From the NCBI RefSeq assembly GCF_037081675.1, contig NZ_JAZAQL010000002.1, positions 744,001 through 808,000 of the forward strand: 64,000 bases of DNA, written 5' to 3'. Position numbers and translations under genes: made by a program. The notes under the pieces were generated by a model, which made no database searches, was not told where the DNA came from, and saw only the letters and a list, made by a program, of their open reading frames with translations. Origin of the DNA: Halorubellus litoreus. Lineage in GTDB: Archaea; Halobacteriota; Halobacteria; Halobacteriales; Natrialbaceae. Position 1 is the first letter of the stretch. Each line of letters starts with the position of its first letter. Positions 52,003 through 60,475 of this stretch are shown here, piece by piece.

Positions 52003-52166
52003 ACCGGGGACTCGCCGCGGCGCGCACTTGGAGGTTCGCGTCTCGGCTGGCCCTCGCCGAACCGGGGACGCGGCCGGATACGGCGTCGGCGTTCGCGAAG
52101 ACGGGATACGTGCCGGTTCGTTGCCGGGAACGTTTTTCTCCGCTCGGTTACAAACACGCACGAGGC

Positions 52167-53258
52167 ATGGGTGAGACGTTCTACGACGTCCTCGGGGTGG
52201 ACGCGGCCGCGAGTCAGGACGAGATCGAGGCCGCGTACCGCGAACGCGTCAAGGAGACCCATCCGGACCTGAACGACGCGCCGGACGCGAGCGACGCGTT
52301 CCAGCGCGTGCAGACCGCCGAGGAGGTGCTCGGCGACCCGGACGAGCGCGCTCGCTACGACCGCCTCGGGCACGCGTCGTACACGAGTCACTTCGGTGGC
52401 GGGACCGGCGACGGTGGCGGTCGCTGGGACGTCGGCGCGGACCCGACCGCGGACGCCCGGGGCGACGCGTCCGGGAGTCGCTGGGGCGCGAGCGGTCGTG
52501 GGAGCGAGAGCGATAGCCGCGGAAGCGCTGGCGGGCCGGGCGACGACGGCGTGAACGACGGAGGCGTGGGCGCGGATGGCGGGTTCGGGTTCGACCCGGG
52601 CGCGTACGACCGGACGCGCCGCTCCGGGTCGAATCCGAGCGAGCGGAGCTACGACGTCGGCGGGTCCAGCGGAGAGGGACAGGCGTCGGCGAGCGCGACC
52701 GGTGCGAGCGCGAACGCGACCGGCACGACCGCGCCCGGTGGCGGTGCGAGCACGTCGACGGACGCGGGCGGCGCGACCGTCGGCGACCCGACCGACAGCC
52801 GGCACTGGCGCGAACGAGAGCGCGAACGCTCGAAGCACGCGCAACGCGAGGGCCGCGGGACCGCCGCCGACGACACCGACGGCGGGTACTCGGTGCACGA
52901 CTGGAACGACGACGAACTCGACACCGCGCGGACGCCCTACAAGCTCCAGGGGAGCGAGTTCGTCGTCGTCGGCATCATGTTCGTCCTCTACCCGTTCATG
53001 GCGTACTCCGCGATAACGCCACAGTTCTCGCTCGTCGTGAACGTCACCGTCGCCGCGTGCGCGCTCCTGCTCACCGGGTACCTCCTGACGATGCCACGCA
53101 TCGCCATCTACGTCTTCGGCGCGTGGAGCGTCATCGCGCCGCTCGCACTCCTCCTGTTCCCCGCGCTCGACCCCGTCTCGCTGCTCGGCGTCGTCGTCCT
53201 CGGGAGCACGTGGATACCGTTCGGGTACAGCGTGCTGTTCATGCAAGTGCTGCGGTGA
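52167..53258 (+). CDS. J-domain protein with C-terminal membrane helices
   Basis: A 363-residue protein. Residues 4-70 are a J domain with the HPD motif (H32-P33-D34) that stimulates Hsp70 (DnaK) ATPase. A Gly/Ser/Asp-rich low-complexity linker of about 170 residues follows, then three or four transmembrane helices (about residues 275-363, around FVVVGIMFVLYPFMAYSA). So the J domain is tethered to the inner face of the membrane, probably recruiting DnaK there. There is no zinc-finger or substrate-binding domain, so it is not a classical DnaJ. A TATA-like gtttttctc lies about 32 bases before the ATG. It is convergent with menD. Confidence 0.85.
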   Translation: MGETFYDVLGVDAAASQDEIEAAYRERVKETHPDLNDAPDASDAFQRVQTAEEVLGDPDERARYDRLGHASYTSHFGGGTGDGGGRWDVGADPTADARGDASGSRWGASGRGSESDSRGSAGGPGDDGVNDGGVGADGGFGFDPGAYDRTRRSGSNPSERSYDVGGSSGEGQASASATGASANATGTTAPGGGASTSTDAGGATVGDPTDSRHWRERERERSKHAQREGRGTAADDTDGGYSVHDWNDDELDTARTPYKLQGSEFVVVGIMFVLYPFMAYSAITPQFSLVVNVTVAACALLLTGYLLTMPRIAIYVFGAWSVIAPLALLLFPALDPVSLLGVVVLGSTWIPFGYSVLFMQVLR

Positions 53259-53276
53259 CGGACGGGACTCAACCGT

Positions 53277-55127
53277 CTACCGCGTCTCGCTCGCGGAGCG
53301 AGCGCGCTCGCGCGCTCGGTCGGTGACGGCGTCGCGAGCGTCGTGGCTCGCGGCCGCGTCGAACCCGACCTCGAGGACGTGCGAGCCCTCGGCAGCGACC
53401 GCGTCGCGGTACGCGCTCGCGAACGCGTCGACCGGGACGCGCTCGAACGCGAACTCGTAGAGGTCACCCGTTGGCTCGAAGTCGATGCCGTGGGGCGTCT
53501 GGAACTGCTCGGTGAACGGCGGGTCGAACTCGCTGATGGGGAGCTCCTGGAAGATGCCGCCGCCGTCGTTGTTCACGACGACGATCGTCGCGTCGACGTC
53601 ACAGCGCGAGAGCGACAGGAGGCCGTTCATGTCGTGGTAGAACCCGAGGTCGCCCGTGACGTACACGAGCGGGTCGTCGGTGGCGCTCCCGGCGCCGAGC
53701 GCGGTGGAGGTGACGCCGTCGATGCCGCTCGCGCCGCGGTTCGCGAGCACCGTCACGTCGCGCTCGCTCGCGGGAGCGAACCGGTCGGCGTCCCGCACCG
53801 GCATCGAGTTCCCGACAACCAGCGTCGCCGGTGCGGGCGCGTTCGCGACCGCGTCCGCGAGCACCGCGCCCTCGAACGCACCGACCGAATCGTCTTCGCG
53901 GGCGTCCGCGACCCCCGAGGTGAACGCCTCGTCCATCGCGAGCGCGCGCTCGACGGTCGCGTCGCGGTCGGTCCCCGTCGGTCGGTCGCGGTCCGCAAGC
54001 CGGTCCGCGACGCCGCGCGCGACGTGGACGGGGTCGGCCGCGAGGAGGGCGTCGGCGACGAACTCGGCGTCACGCCACTCGCCAGCAGGGTCCACGAGCA
54101 CCTGGCGGACGTCGCGCGCAGCGAGCGCCTTCCGGAGCGGTTTCGACGTCGGTGACGCCCCGAACCGCAGGACGAGGTCGGGCTCGACCGCGTCCAACAG
54201 CTCGTCGACGTACCCGTCGTACGAACCGAGAATCGGTGCCTCAGCGACGTGCTCGCCGTGGCGGACGGTCGATAGCGTATCCGCGAGCACCGGGAACCCC
54301 GCGGTCGCACCCAGTTCCGCGAGCGCCGGCGCGTACCCATCGCGAGCGACGTCGACGGGGTCGGCGGGGCCGGCGACGACGAGTCCCGCGTCCGCCGACG
54401 CGACCGACGCCGCGAGCGCATCGAGGCGTCCGTCGTCGAGCGTCGGCCGCCCCTGCGCCGTCTCGACGTACGCACGCCCCGGCCGTCCCTCGCTCGCTCG
54501 CACGTCGCCCTCGTCCCAGCCCGCCGGCACGTCCCCCTCGACCTCGAGTGGCTCCAGGGGCTTCCGGAACGGACAGTTCACGTGGACGGGTCCCGCGGGC
54601 GTCCCCGTCGTCTCCGCGAGCGCTCTCGCCGCGTCCGTCCGCAGCCGCCGGAGCTTCCGCGGCGTCGCCTCCGGCTCCGGGAGGTCGCGATACCACCGCA
54701 CGGTCGACCCGTACAGCTTCTCCTGGTCGACCGTCTGGTTCGCGCCGGAATCCCGCAACTCCGGCGGCCTGTCCGCCGTGAGCGCGAGCAATGGCACGCG
54801 CGCCTGGCTCGCCTCCACGACAGCGGGATGATAGTTCGCCGCCGCCGTCCCCGACGTGCAGACGAGCGCCGTCGGCTCGCCGGTACGGCGGGCGCGACCG
54901 AGCGCGAAGTACGCCGCCGACCGCTCGTCGAGGATCGAGAACACGTCGACGTCGTCGTTGGCCGCGAACGCCATCGTCAGCGGCGTCGACCGGCTCCCCG
55001 GCGACACCACGACCGCATCCAGTCCGCCCGCCGCGAGCTCGTCGACGAGCGTCTCCGCCCACAGGACGTTCCGGTTCGGGTACCCGCCGTCCTCGGCGTC
55101 ACCGCGGGCGCGGTCGTCGTCGCTCAT
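53277..55127 (-). CDS. menD: SEPHCHC synthase (MenD)
   Basis: Thiamine-diphosphate enzyme that adds a decarboxylated 2-oxoglutarate to isochorismate, the first committed step of menaquinone synthesis. 616 residues. Start of the pyrimidine domain: VVSPGSRSTPLT, SILDERSAAYFALG, with the ThDP-activating glutamate; the PP domain has GDLGFYHDMNGLL (from about 492) and VVVNNDGGGIFQELP (to about 526), the ThDP/metal motif. The ATG at 55127 overlaps the menF stop by four bases, so I chose it over an in-frame upstream start at 55175. Confidence 0.95.
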   Translation of the reverse strand: MSDDDRARGDAEDGGYPNRNVLWAETLVDELAAGGLDAVVVSPGSRSTPLTMAFAANDDVDVFSILDERSAAYFALGRARRTGEPTALVCTSGTAAANYHPAVVEASQARVPLLALTADRPPELRDSGANQTVDQEKLYGSTVRWYRDLPEPEATPRKLRRLRTDAARALAETTGTPAGPVHVNCPFRKPLEPLEVEGDVPAGWDEGDVRASEGRPGRAYVETAQGRPTLDDGRLDALAASVASADAGLVVAGPADPVDVARDGYAPALAELGATAGFPVLADTLSTVRHGEHVAEAPILGSYDGYVDELLDAVEPDLVLRFGASPTSKPLRKALAARDVRQVLVDPAGEWRDAEFVADALLAADPVHVARGVADRLADRDRPTGTDRDATVERALAMDEAFTSGVADAREDDSVGAFEGAVLADAVANAPAPATLVVGNSMPVRDADRFAPASERDVTVLANRGASGIDGVTSTALGAGSATDDPLVYVTGDLGFYHDMNGLLSLSRCDVDATIVVVNNDGGGIFQELPISEFDPPFTEQFQTPHGIDFEPTGDLYEFAFERVPVDAFASAYRDAVAAEGSHVLEVGFDAAASHDARDAVTDRARERARSASETR

Positions 55128-56473
55128 CTGAACTCTTCGAGCAACGGCCGGTACTTCAGCTGGATCTCGTCCCACTCCTCCTGGGGGTCCGAGTCCCGGA
55201 CGATGCCGTTCCCCGCGAACAGCGTCGCGCCGTCACCGCCCGCGACCCCCGAGCGGATGGCGACGAGGAACTCCCCGTCACCGGTCGCGTCGAACCACCC
55301 GATGGGGGCCGCGTACCACCCGCGCTCGAACGTCTCCACGTCCCGGATGGTCGCCGCGGCCGCCGCCGGCGGCAGCCCGCCGACCGCGGGCGTCGGATGC
55401 AGTGCCTCCACGATGTCGAGCACGTGCACGTCCGACGCCAGCTCGGTCGTGATGGGCGTCTGCAGGTGCTGGATATTGTCGAGTTTCCGTACGCGCTGCT
55501 CGCCCTCCGTCACGTCGCCGAACCCCGCGAGCTGCTCGCAGATCGTGTCGACGACGAGACGCTGCTCGTGCTGTATCTTCTCCGAGTCGACGAGCGACTG
55601 CGCGAGTTCGGCGTCGGCCTCCGGCGTCCCGCCGCGCCCGACCGACCCCGCGAGCGCCTCCGTCTCCACGCGCCGGCCGTCGCGCTTCACGAGCCGCTCC
55701 GGTGGGGCTCCCAGGAACCCGGCGTCCTCGGTGGGCTGTACGAGGAACCGGTAACAGTTCGGGTACGTCCGCCGCAACCGCTCGAGGACGTCCGGGAGGT
55801 CGACGGGCCCGTCGAGGTCGACCTCGAGCGCGCACGCGAGGACGACCTTCTCCAGGTCGCCGGCGCGGATGCGCTCGGTCGCGTCCGCGACCTGCGTCGT
55901 CCACGCGTCCTTCGGCGTCGTCCGCCGCGTCGCCCGCACGCCCGGCGGCGTCCCCACCGGCCGCATCTTCGGAAGGGCTTGGACCGACTCGACCGCGTCG
56001 TCGAGCGCGCGCTCGACCGCCTCCGGGTCGGCGTCGGGCCCGTACGCGTTCACCGTCACCCACGTCCCGTCGTCCGTCCGCGTCAACTGCACTTCCGGGA
56101 GGACGAACGACGCCGCCGGGAACCCGCTCCAGGAGCCCTCCGGGGCGTGGTCGTCGCGGAACGCGAACCCGCCGACGAACCGCGGGCGCGGCGCCTTCCC
56201 GCTCGCGCCGTTCGCGTCCACGTCCGCGAACGCCGCGGCCGCGGCCGACCGCACCGCATCGAAGCGCTCCGGGCCGTCCGCGGTCACCTCGGCGGCGACC
56301 CCCGCACCCGCCAGTTCCAGGCCGCCGGGGCTCGCCCACTGGAGCCGCGGCGGTTCTCGCGACGCCAGGAACGCCTGGAAGGACACGTCGCCGACCTCGC
56401 GGCTGCGACTCACCAGGCGTCCCGCGTCGAGCACGACGTCTCCCGACGCCCCGCCGCTCTCCGCTCGTTCCAT
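55124..56473 (-). CDS. menF: Isochorismate synthase (MenF)
   Basis: Converts chorismate to isochorismate, the entry step of menaquinone synthesis. A 449-residue chorismate-binding-family enzyme; the core motifs are VLACALEVDLDGPVD, FLGAPPERLVKRDGRRVETE, ALAGSVGRGGTPEADAELAQ, EALHPTPAVGGLPP, FERGWYAAPIGWFD and FLVAIRSGV near the C-terminus. The ATG at 56473 is preferred; an in-frame TTG nine bases upstream is unlikely. A TATA box at 56495-56505 fits. The stop overlaps the menD start (ATGA). Confidence 0.92.
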   Translation of the reverse strand: MERAESGGASGDVVLDAGRLVSRSREVGDVSFQAFLASREPPRLQWASPGGLELAGAGVAAEVTADGPERFDAVRSAAAAAFADVDANGASGKAPRPRFVGGFAFRDDHAPEGSWSGFPAASFVLPEVQLTRTDDGTWVTVNAYGPDADPEAVERALDDAVESVQALPKMRPVGTPPGVRATRRTTPKDAWTTQVADATERIRAGDLEKVVLACALEVDLDGPVDLPDVLERLRRTYPNCYRFLVQPTEDAGFLGAPPERLVKRDGRRVETEALAGSVGRGGTPEADAELAQSLVDSEKIQHEQRLVVDTICEQLAGFGDVTEGEQRVRKLDNIQHLQTPITTELASDVHVLDIVEALHPTPAVGGLPPAAAAATIRDVETFERGWYAAPIGWFDATGDGEFLVAIRSGVAGGDGATLFAGNGIVRDSDPQEEWDEIQLKYRPLLEEFR

Positions 56474-56494
56474 CGCACGCAACTCAGGGACGGG

Positions 56495-56505
56495 CCGTAT
56501 AAAGG
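56495..56505 (-). promoter_or_regulatory. TATA box of the menF-menD operon
   Basis: On the minus strand the sequence cctttatacgg at 56505-56495 is centred about 27 bases before the menF ATG at 56473. This is the expected spacing for a leaderless haloarchaeal transcript covering menF and menD. Confidence 0.65.
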
Positions 56506-56565
56506 GTGTTCATATCCGAGAACCTAAGGAGAAAGCACTTCACGCGACCGCTCGACGCCCCGCGC

Positions 56566-57072
56566 ATGCGACGCCGCCGTACCCTCCACGCGTTCGCCGC
56601 GACCGCCCTCCCCACCGCGTTCGCCGGCTGTCTCGGCGACGACACCGTCGGCGAATCGACCACCGGCGTCTCGACCACCGATGCCTCGACGCGGACGACC
56701 GCCGCGACGACCACGGTGCCGTGCGACGCGCCGTCGTCGCTCGAACTCGGCGAGCCCGAGTACGAGCTGGGGCCCTCGAACGAGACCCCGCCGGTGTCGA
56801 CGAGCGAACTCCCCGACGCCGAACGGCGGGTCGTCGAGGCGGCGGTTCCACCGGACTCGTACGTGACCTGTGGCGACGCGAGCGCGCTCCAGTCGCTCGC
56901 GGAACGGATCGAGGAGCGAAACGAACTGCGCTCGAAGCGCCACGAGGAACGGTGGACCGAGCAGGACGCGACCGTGACCCCGCCCGCGTACCTCCATCTC
57001 TACTACCTCGAACACGATGGCTCGACCTACGAGGTCGAACTCGTCGTCGACGGCGAGATATCGCTCCCGTGA
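56566..57072 (+). CDS. Predicted lipoprotein, unknown function
   Basis: A 168-residue protein with an arginine-rich start (MRRRRTLHAF), a short hydrophobic stretch and lipobox FAGC (Cys 21), then a Thr/Ser-rich linker and a C-terminal alpha/beta domain containing LPDAERRVVEAAVPPDSYVT and TPPAYLHLYYLEHDGSTYEV. No family recognised. It is expected to be lipid-anchored on the outer face. Divergent from menF; convergent with the molybdopterin enzyme gene at 57122. Confidence 0.7.
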   Translation: MRRRRTLHAFAATALPTAFAGCLGDDTVGESTTGVSTTDASTRTTAATTTVPCDAPSSLELGEPEYELGPSNETPPVSTSELPDAERRVVEAAVPPDSYVTCGDASALQSLAERIEERNELRSKRHEERWTEQDATVTPPAYLHLYYLEHDGSTYEVELVVDGEISLP

Positions 57073-57083
57073 CCGCCGACCGC

Positions 57084-57137
57084 CGGACCGCGAGTCAGGC
57101 GTAGCGCTCCCGGACCGCGACTCACGCGTAACGTTCC
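57084..57137. repeat. 27-base tandem duplication across a stop codon
   Basis: Units at 57084-57110 and 57111-57137 differ at four of 27 positions. The inner unit holds the last codons (ERYA and stop) of the molybdopterin enzyme gene; the outer one again encodes ERYA and a stop in the same frame. Three of the four differences are third-codon, synonymous changes; the fourth lies just after the stop. Confidence 0.85.
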
Positions 57138-57718
57138 TCGTTCCACGGGTTCGCGGTGTTCGAGTACCCGCGTTTCTCCCAGTACCCGCGCTCGGGTTCG
57201 GTGAGGAACTCGACGCCGTCGACCCACTTCGCGCCCTTGTACGCGTACCGATGCGGGGTGACGACCCGGAGCGGGCCGCCGTGCTCGCGCGGGAGGTCGT
57301 CGCCGTCGAACGCCCACGCGAGCATGACCTCATCGCGCATGCACTCCTCCAGCGGGAGGTTCGTCGTGTACCCGTCGAGCGCGTGGAACATGACGTGGAC
57401 GGCGTCGTCGTGAACCCCCGCGAGGTCGGCGAGGGTCGGGAACGTCACGCCAGTGAACTCGCAGTCGAGCTTCGACCAGCCGGTGACGCAGTGGAAGTCC
57501 TGGCGCTGCGTCTCGCTGTCGACCGCCTTGAACTCGTCGAGCGAGAACGAGCGCTCGTCGTCGACGGCGCCCCAGACGTCGAGCGAGTACTCGTCGGGGT
57601 CGTAGTTCGGCGTGCCGCTCTTCGAGAGCACGGGGAACTTCGACGTCTCGCGCTGCCCGGGCGGTACGCGCTCGCCGTCGAACTCCTCGTGGAGGTCCGT
57701 GACGTCCCTGACTGTCAT
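57122..57718 (-). CDS. Molybdopterin-dependent oxidoreductase (sulfite-oxidase fold)
   Basis: A 198-residue molybdopterin-binding domain of the sulfite-oxidase/YedY superfamily. The molybdenum-ligating cysteine is C77 in FHCVTGWSKLD; the Y-x-L-x-V-W-G opening (YSLDVWGAV), YTTNLPLEECM, LAWAFDGDDLPREHGGPLRVVTP and GAKWVDGVEF match the family. Small stand-alone domains like this are cytoplasmic or exported enzymes of unknown substrate, often acting on sulfoxides. No signal peptide is seen. The start chosen is the ATG at 57718; the frame is open further upstream. The gene's 3' end is duplicated. Confidence 0.9.
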   Translation of the reverse strand: MTVRDVTDLHEEFDGERVPPGQRETSKFPVLSKSGTPNYDPDEYSLDVWGAVDDERSFSLDEFKAVDSETQRQDFHCVTGWSKLDCEFTGVTFPTLADLAGVHDDAVHVMFHALDGYTTNLPLEECMRDEVMLAWAFDGDDLPREHGGPLRVVTPHRYAYKGAKWVDGVEFLTEPERGYWEKRGYSNTANPWNEERYA

Positions 57719-57926
57719 CGCGGACTCGTAGCGCGCGAACGACCGTAGGCGTGACGGACCCGAGTTCGCGTCGCGGTCCGCGACCACTCGCCCGACGTCG
57801 GAGGACCTTGCCAATCCAGGGCGAGGAGCGTGTACGGACTCGTTCATCGACGGACACGAACGGCCCCGAAAGTCCGCCGAGGGGGCTTGAGGCGGCCTCC
57901 CGCGGCGGATTCACGTCCCCAACAGG

Positions 57927-57934
57927 CTTAAATA
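57927..57934 (+). promoter_or_regulatory. TATA box of the ribbon-helix-helix gene
   Basis: cttaaata at 57927-57934 is centred 31 bases before the ATG at 57962 in a GC-rich setting, as expected for a leaderless haloarchaeal promoter. Confidence 0.7.
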
Positions 57935-57961
57935 CCCCCTTACCGATAGCCCCAATTACTG

Positions 57962-58186
57962 ATGCCCAAGGTCGAGATAAACATCCCCGAGCATCTCGAG
58001 ATGCAGATCACGCAGATGGTGGAGCAGGGCGAGTTCGTCAACCGCGACGAAGCCATAGAGGACCTCCTGGCGGCCGGACTCAAGGCGTACAAGACGAGCG
58101 GCCCGATGGACGACGAGGACGAACGCCTCGACTCCGGCTTCGAGGACGACGGCATGATGGGTCACGACGACGAGTACGTCTTCTAA
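57962..58186 (+). CDS. Ribbon-helix-helix protein (CopG/Arc type)
   Basis: A 74-residue protein. The first 45 residues match a ribbon-helix-helix DNA-binding fold: strand KVEINIPEHL, then two helices (EMQITQMVEQGEF and NRDEAIEDLLAAGLKAY). The last 30 residues form an acidic tail (DDEDERLDSGFEDDG). Such proteins bind DNA as dimers, often as repressors or antitoxins; no toxin gene is adjacent. A good TATA box precedes it. It is transcribed as a single gene, convergent with a DUF3179 lipoprotein gene. Confidence 0.85.
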   Translation: MPKVEINIPEHLEMQITQMVEQGEFVNRDEAIEDLLAAGLKAYKTSGPMDDEDERLDSGFEDDGMMGHDDEYVF

Positions 58187-58203
58187 CCGCGGCGCCTTCT
58201 CGC

Positions 58204-59016
58204 CTACTTCCGTCTCTCCGCTCCCGTCTCGTCGACGCCCGAGTACGGCGGCGGCAGCAACACCTCCGACTCCGCGTGTTCGCGGCGCCAGTCGCCCCAC
58301 GTGGCGACCTGCGACGGCCGAATCGCGAGCGCCTCGTTCTCCAGGGGCCCGCAGATGGCGCGCGCGAGCAACTGGCTCCAGTAGCTCCCGCTCTCCCGGT
58401 CGACCATGACGAGGTTCCCGGCGTTCCGGACGCCGACGTCCGTGTCCCTGACGGTCGCGCCGAACGACCGGTTGTCCTCCTCGGCGGCCGCGGCGAACAC
58501 GTCCTCGGGCCGCCAGAGCAGGCCCGTCGCGCGGAACGACCGCGTCTCGCCCGCGACGACGCGGGACGCGACCATCCCGCTCCGGCACAGCGAGCAGTAC
58601 GTCACGAGCAGCGGTTCGCCCGCGTACTCGTCCTCGACGACCTCGTGCCGCCACAGGACCGTCACGGGGTACGCGCGCGGGCGGTCGCCGCCCGTGAGCC
58701 CGACGACGACCTGCGAGTCGTCGAGTCGGCCGTCGTCCGCGTACCGTTCGTCGACGTCGCGCGGCCAGTCGCGCGCGAACTGCGGGTCGTCGATCTCGAG
58801 GAGCGCCCACGGCTGCGTTGACTCCTCGCAGACCGTCGGCGGGAACCCCGTCTGCGCGAGCGACGGGTACGCGTCCTCGCCGCCCGTTCCCGGGCCAGCG
58901 CGCCCGCTCGCGGTGCCGCGGTCCGCGCCGAAGGAACTCGCGAGGTCGAGGCAGCCAGCGAGTCCGCCGAGGCCGACCGCCGCCGCCGTCGCTCGCAGGA
59001 GGGCACGCCGATTCAT
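58204..59016 (-). CDS. DUF3179-family lipoprotein
   Basis: A 270-residue exported protein with a twin-arginine-like start (MNRRALLRATAAAV) and lipobox GLAGC (Cys 22), so probably a Tat lipoprotein. The mature part is the DUF3179 domain: QVVVGLTGGDRPRAYPVTVL, the cysteine pair in VTYCSLCRSGM, a beta region with ATGLLWRPEDV, and MVDRESGSYWSQLLARAICG near the end. The CxxC could bind a metal or take part in thiol chemistry. It is divergent from the TlpA-like/CcdA pair, which would fit a shared redox role. Start at the ATG at 59016. Confidence 0.85.
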   Translation of the reverse strand: MNRRALLRATAAAVGLGGLAGCLDLASSFGADRGTASGRAGPGTGGEDAYPSLAQTGFPPTVCEESTQPWALLEIDDPQFARDWPRDVDERYADDGRLDDSQVVVGLTGGDRPRAYPVTVLWRHEVVEDEYAGEPLLVTYCSLCRSGMVASRVVAGETRSFRATGLLWRPEDVFAAAAEEDNRSFGATVRDTDVGVRNAGNLVMVDRESGSYWSQLLARAICGPLENEALAIRPSQVATWGDWRREHAESEVLLPPPYSGVDETGAERRK

Positions 59017-59116
59017 GGCGTCCGGTACGCGTCGTCGACGCATGAACGCGGGGCGGTCGTGCGCCAATCCCTCACACCCCCGCTAGCCCGATACCCCCAG
59101 TCGTCGTAGGACGGGT

Positions 59117-59659
59117 ATGGAACCGCTCTCCCGTCGACGACTCCTCCGAAGCGGCGCGGTCGCCGCGAGCGCCGCGCTCGCCGGCTGCCTGGGGAGTCTC
59201 GGCGTCGGCGACGGGGGCGTGGATGCCATCGAACTGGAGCGCGCCGCCGGCCCCGGCCCCGACCGCGTCCCGCTCGCGGTCGCCGACCGCCCCATCGTCC
59301 TCGACTTCTTCGCGACGTGGTGCGCGCCCTGCATCCCGCAACTCGACACCATCTGGGCGGCCGCACAGGAACGCCCGGACGCGTACGTCGTCTCCGTGAC
59401 GAACGAGGGGAACGAGGCCGCCATCCGGCAGTGGTGGGGGGACTACGGCGGCGACTGGCCCGCGGTCATGGACCCGGAGGCGCGAGCGACGAGCACGTAC
59501 AGCGCGCCGCGGCTGCCGACGACGCTCGTCCTCCCGCCCGGCGGCGGCCCAGGGAGCGAGGTCTGGCGGCACGTCGGCGTCGCCCGGGCGGACGCGGTCG
59601 TCGCCGCCATCGACGAGGCCGCCGCCACTTCGAACGTGGGGCCGGGAGAGCAGCGATGA
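59117..59659 (+). CDS. TlpA/ResA-like thioredoxin lipoprotein
   Basis: A 180-residue exported thioredoxin-fold protein. It starts with a Tat-type signal (SRRRLLRSGAV) and lipobox LAGC (Cys 24). The catalytic pair is WCAPC (Cys 69 and Cys 72) in LDFFATWCAPCIPQLDTIW; the cis-proline appears in RLPTTLVLP. Such proteins reduce disulfides on the outer face, for example in cytochrome c maturation or copper insertion. The stop overlaps the start of a CcdA gene (ATGA), so the two are translationally coupled. Confidence 0.92.
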   Translation: MEPLSRRRLLRSGAVAASAALAGCLGSLGVGDGGVDAIELERAAGPGPDRVPLAVADRPIVLDFFATWCAPCIPQLDTIWAAAQERPDAYVVSVTNEGNEAAIRQWWGDYGGDWPAVMDPEARATSTYSAPRLPTTLVLPPGGGPGSEVWRHVGVARADAVVAAIDEAAATSNVGPGEQR

Positions 59660-60396
59660 TAGACCCGTTGTTCGTGCTGGCGTTCTCCGCTGGCGCGCTC
59701 GCGTTCGCCGCGCCCTGCGCGTTCCCGCTGCTCCCGGGGTACGTCGCGTTCTTCGTCGGCGCGAACACCGAGGGGTCCAGCCCTGCAGGCCCCGCGGACG
59801 ACGACGCCGGCGGCACCGCCACGGACGGCGGCGCGGCGACCGCCGCGCGACCGTCGCTGCGCCGTGCGGGATTCGTCGCGGGCGTCACGGGACTCGGCGC
59901 GACCGTCGTCTTCGTCGCGTTCGCCGCAGTCGTCGCCGTCCTCGGCGCTGGCGTGGCGTCGCTCGCCGGCGAACTCGAGCTGGTCGTCGGCGCGCTCGTC
60001 GTCCTCGTCGGCGTCGCGTTCGCGAGCGGCCGGACGTTCGGCGACGTCTCCGTGCAACTCGCCGAGCGCTCGCGCTCGCCCGGCGGGTTCTTCGCGTTCG
60101 GCGTGACGTACGGCGTCGCCGCCGCCGGCTGCAGCGCGCCCGTGTTCGTCGGCGTCGCCCTCGCTGGCGTCTCCCGCGGCCCCGTCGCCGCAGCCGCGGT
60201 CGTCGGACTGTACGCGCTCGGGCTCGTGCTCGCGCTCGGCGCCGTCACGCTCGCCGCCGCGCTCGGCCACACCGCCGTCGTCGACCGGTTGCGCGCCAGC
60301 ACCGGCCGCATCACGCGCATCGCCGGCGTCCTCCTCGTCGTCGCCGGCATCGCACAGATACACTACGCCATCACCGTCGCGAACGCACTCGGCTGA
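59656..60396 (+). CDS. ccdA: Cytochrome c biogenesis/thiol transporter CcdA
   Basis: A 246-residue integral membrane protein of the CcdA/DsbD family that moves reducing power from cytoplasmic thioredoxin across the membrane. About six transmembrane helices; the two essential cysteines are in AAPCAFPLLPGYV (Cys 21) and AAGCSAPVFVG. A 35-residue acidic loop after helix 1 is an insertion relative to small CcdA proteins. It is translationally coupled to the TlpA-like gene, its likely redox partner. Confidence 0.92.
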   Translation: MIDPLFVLAFSAGALAFAAPCAFPLLPGYVAFFVGANTEGSSPAGPADDDAGGTATDGGAATAARPSLRRAGFVAGVTGLGATVVFVAFAAVVAVLGAGVASLAGELELVVGALVVLVGVAFASGRTFGDVSVQLAERSRSPGGFFAFGVTYGVAAAGCSAPVFVGVALAGVSRGPVAAAAVVGLYALGLVLALGAVTLAAALGHTAVVDRLRASTGRITRIAGVLLVVAGIAQIHYAITVANALG

Positions 60397-60475
60397 GCGG
60401 GGCCGGCGCCCACTCCCGGAAGCGCTCGACCGGGACTCGCCGGGTTTTTGCCGTCACGTTGCGGACTCGTTCTCG

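Noticed and set aside
57962..58186. Antitoxin of a toxin-antitoxin pair
   Set aside because: The ribbon-helix-helix fold fits, but no toxin-like gene lies next to it; the neighbours are an enzyme and a lipoprotein on the other strand.
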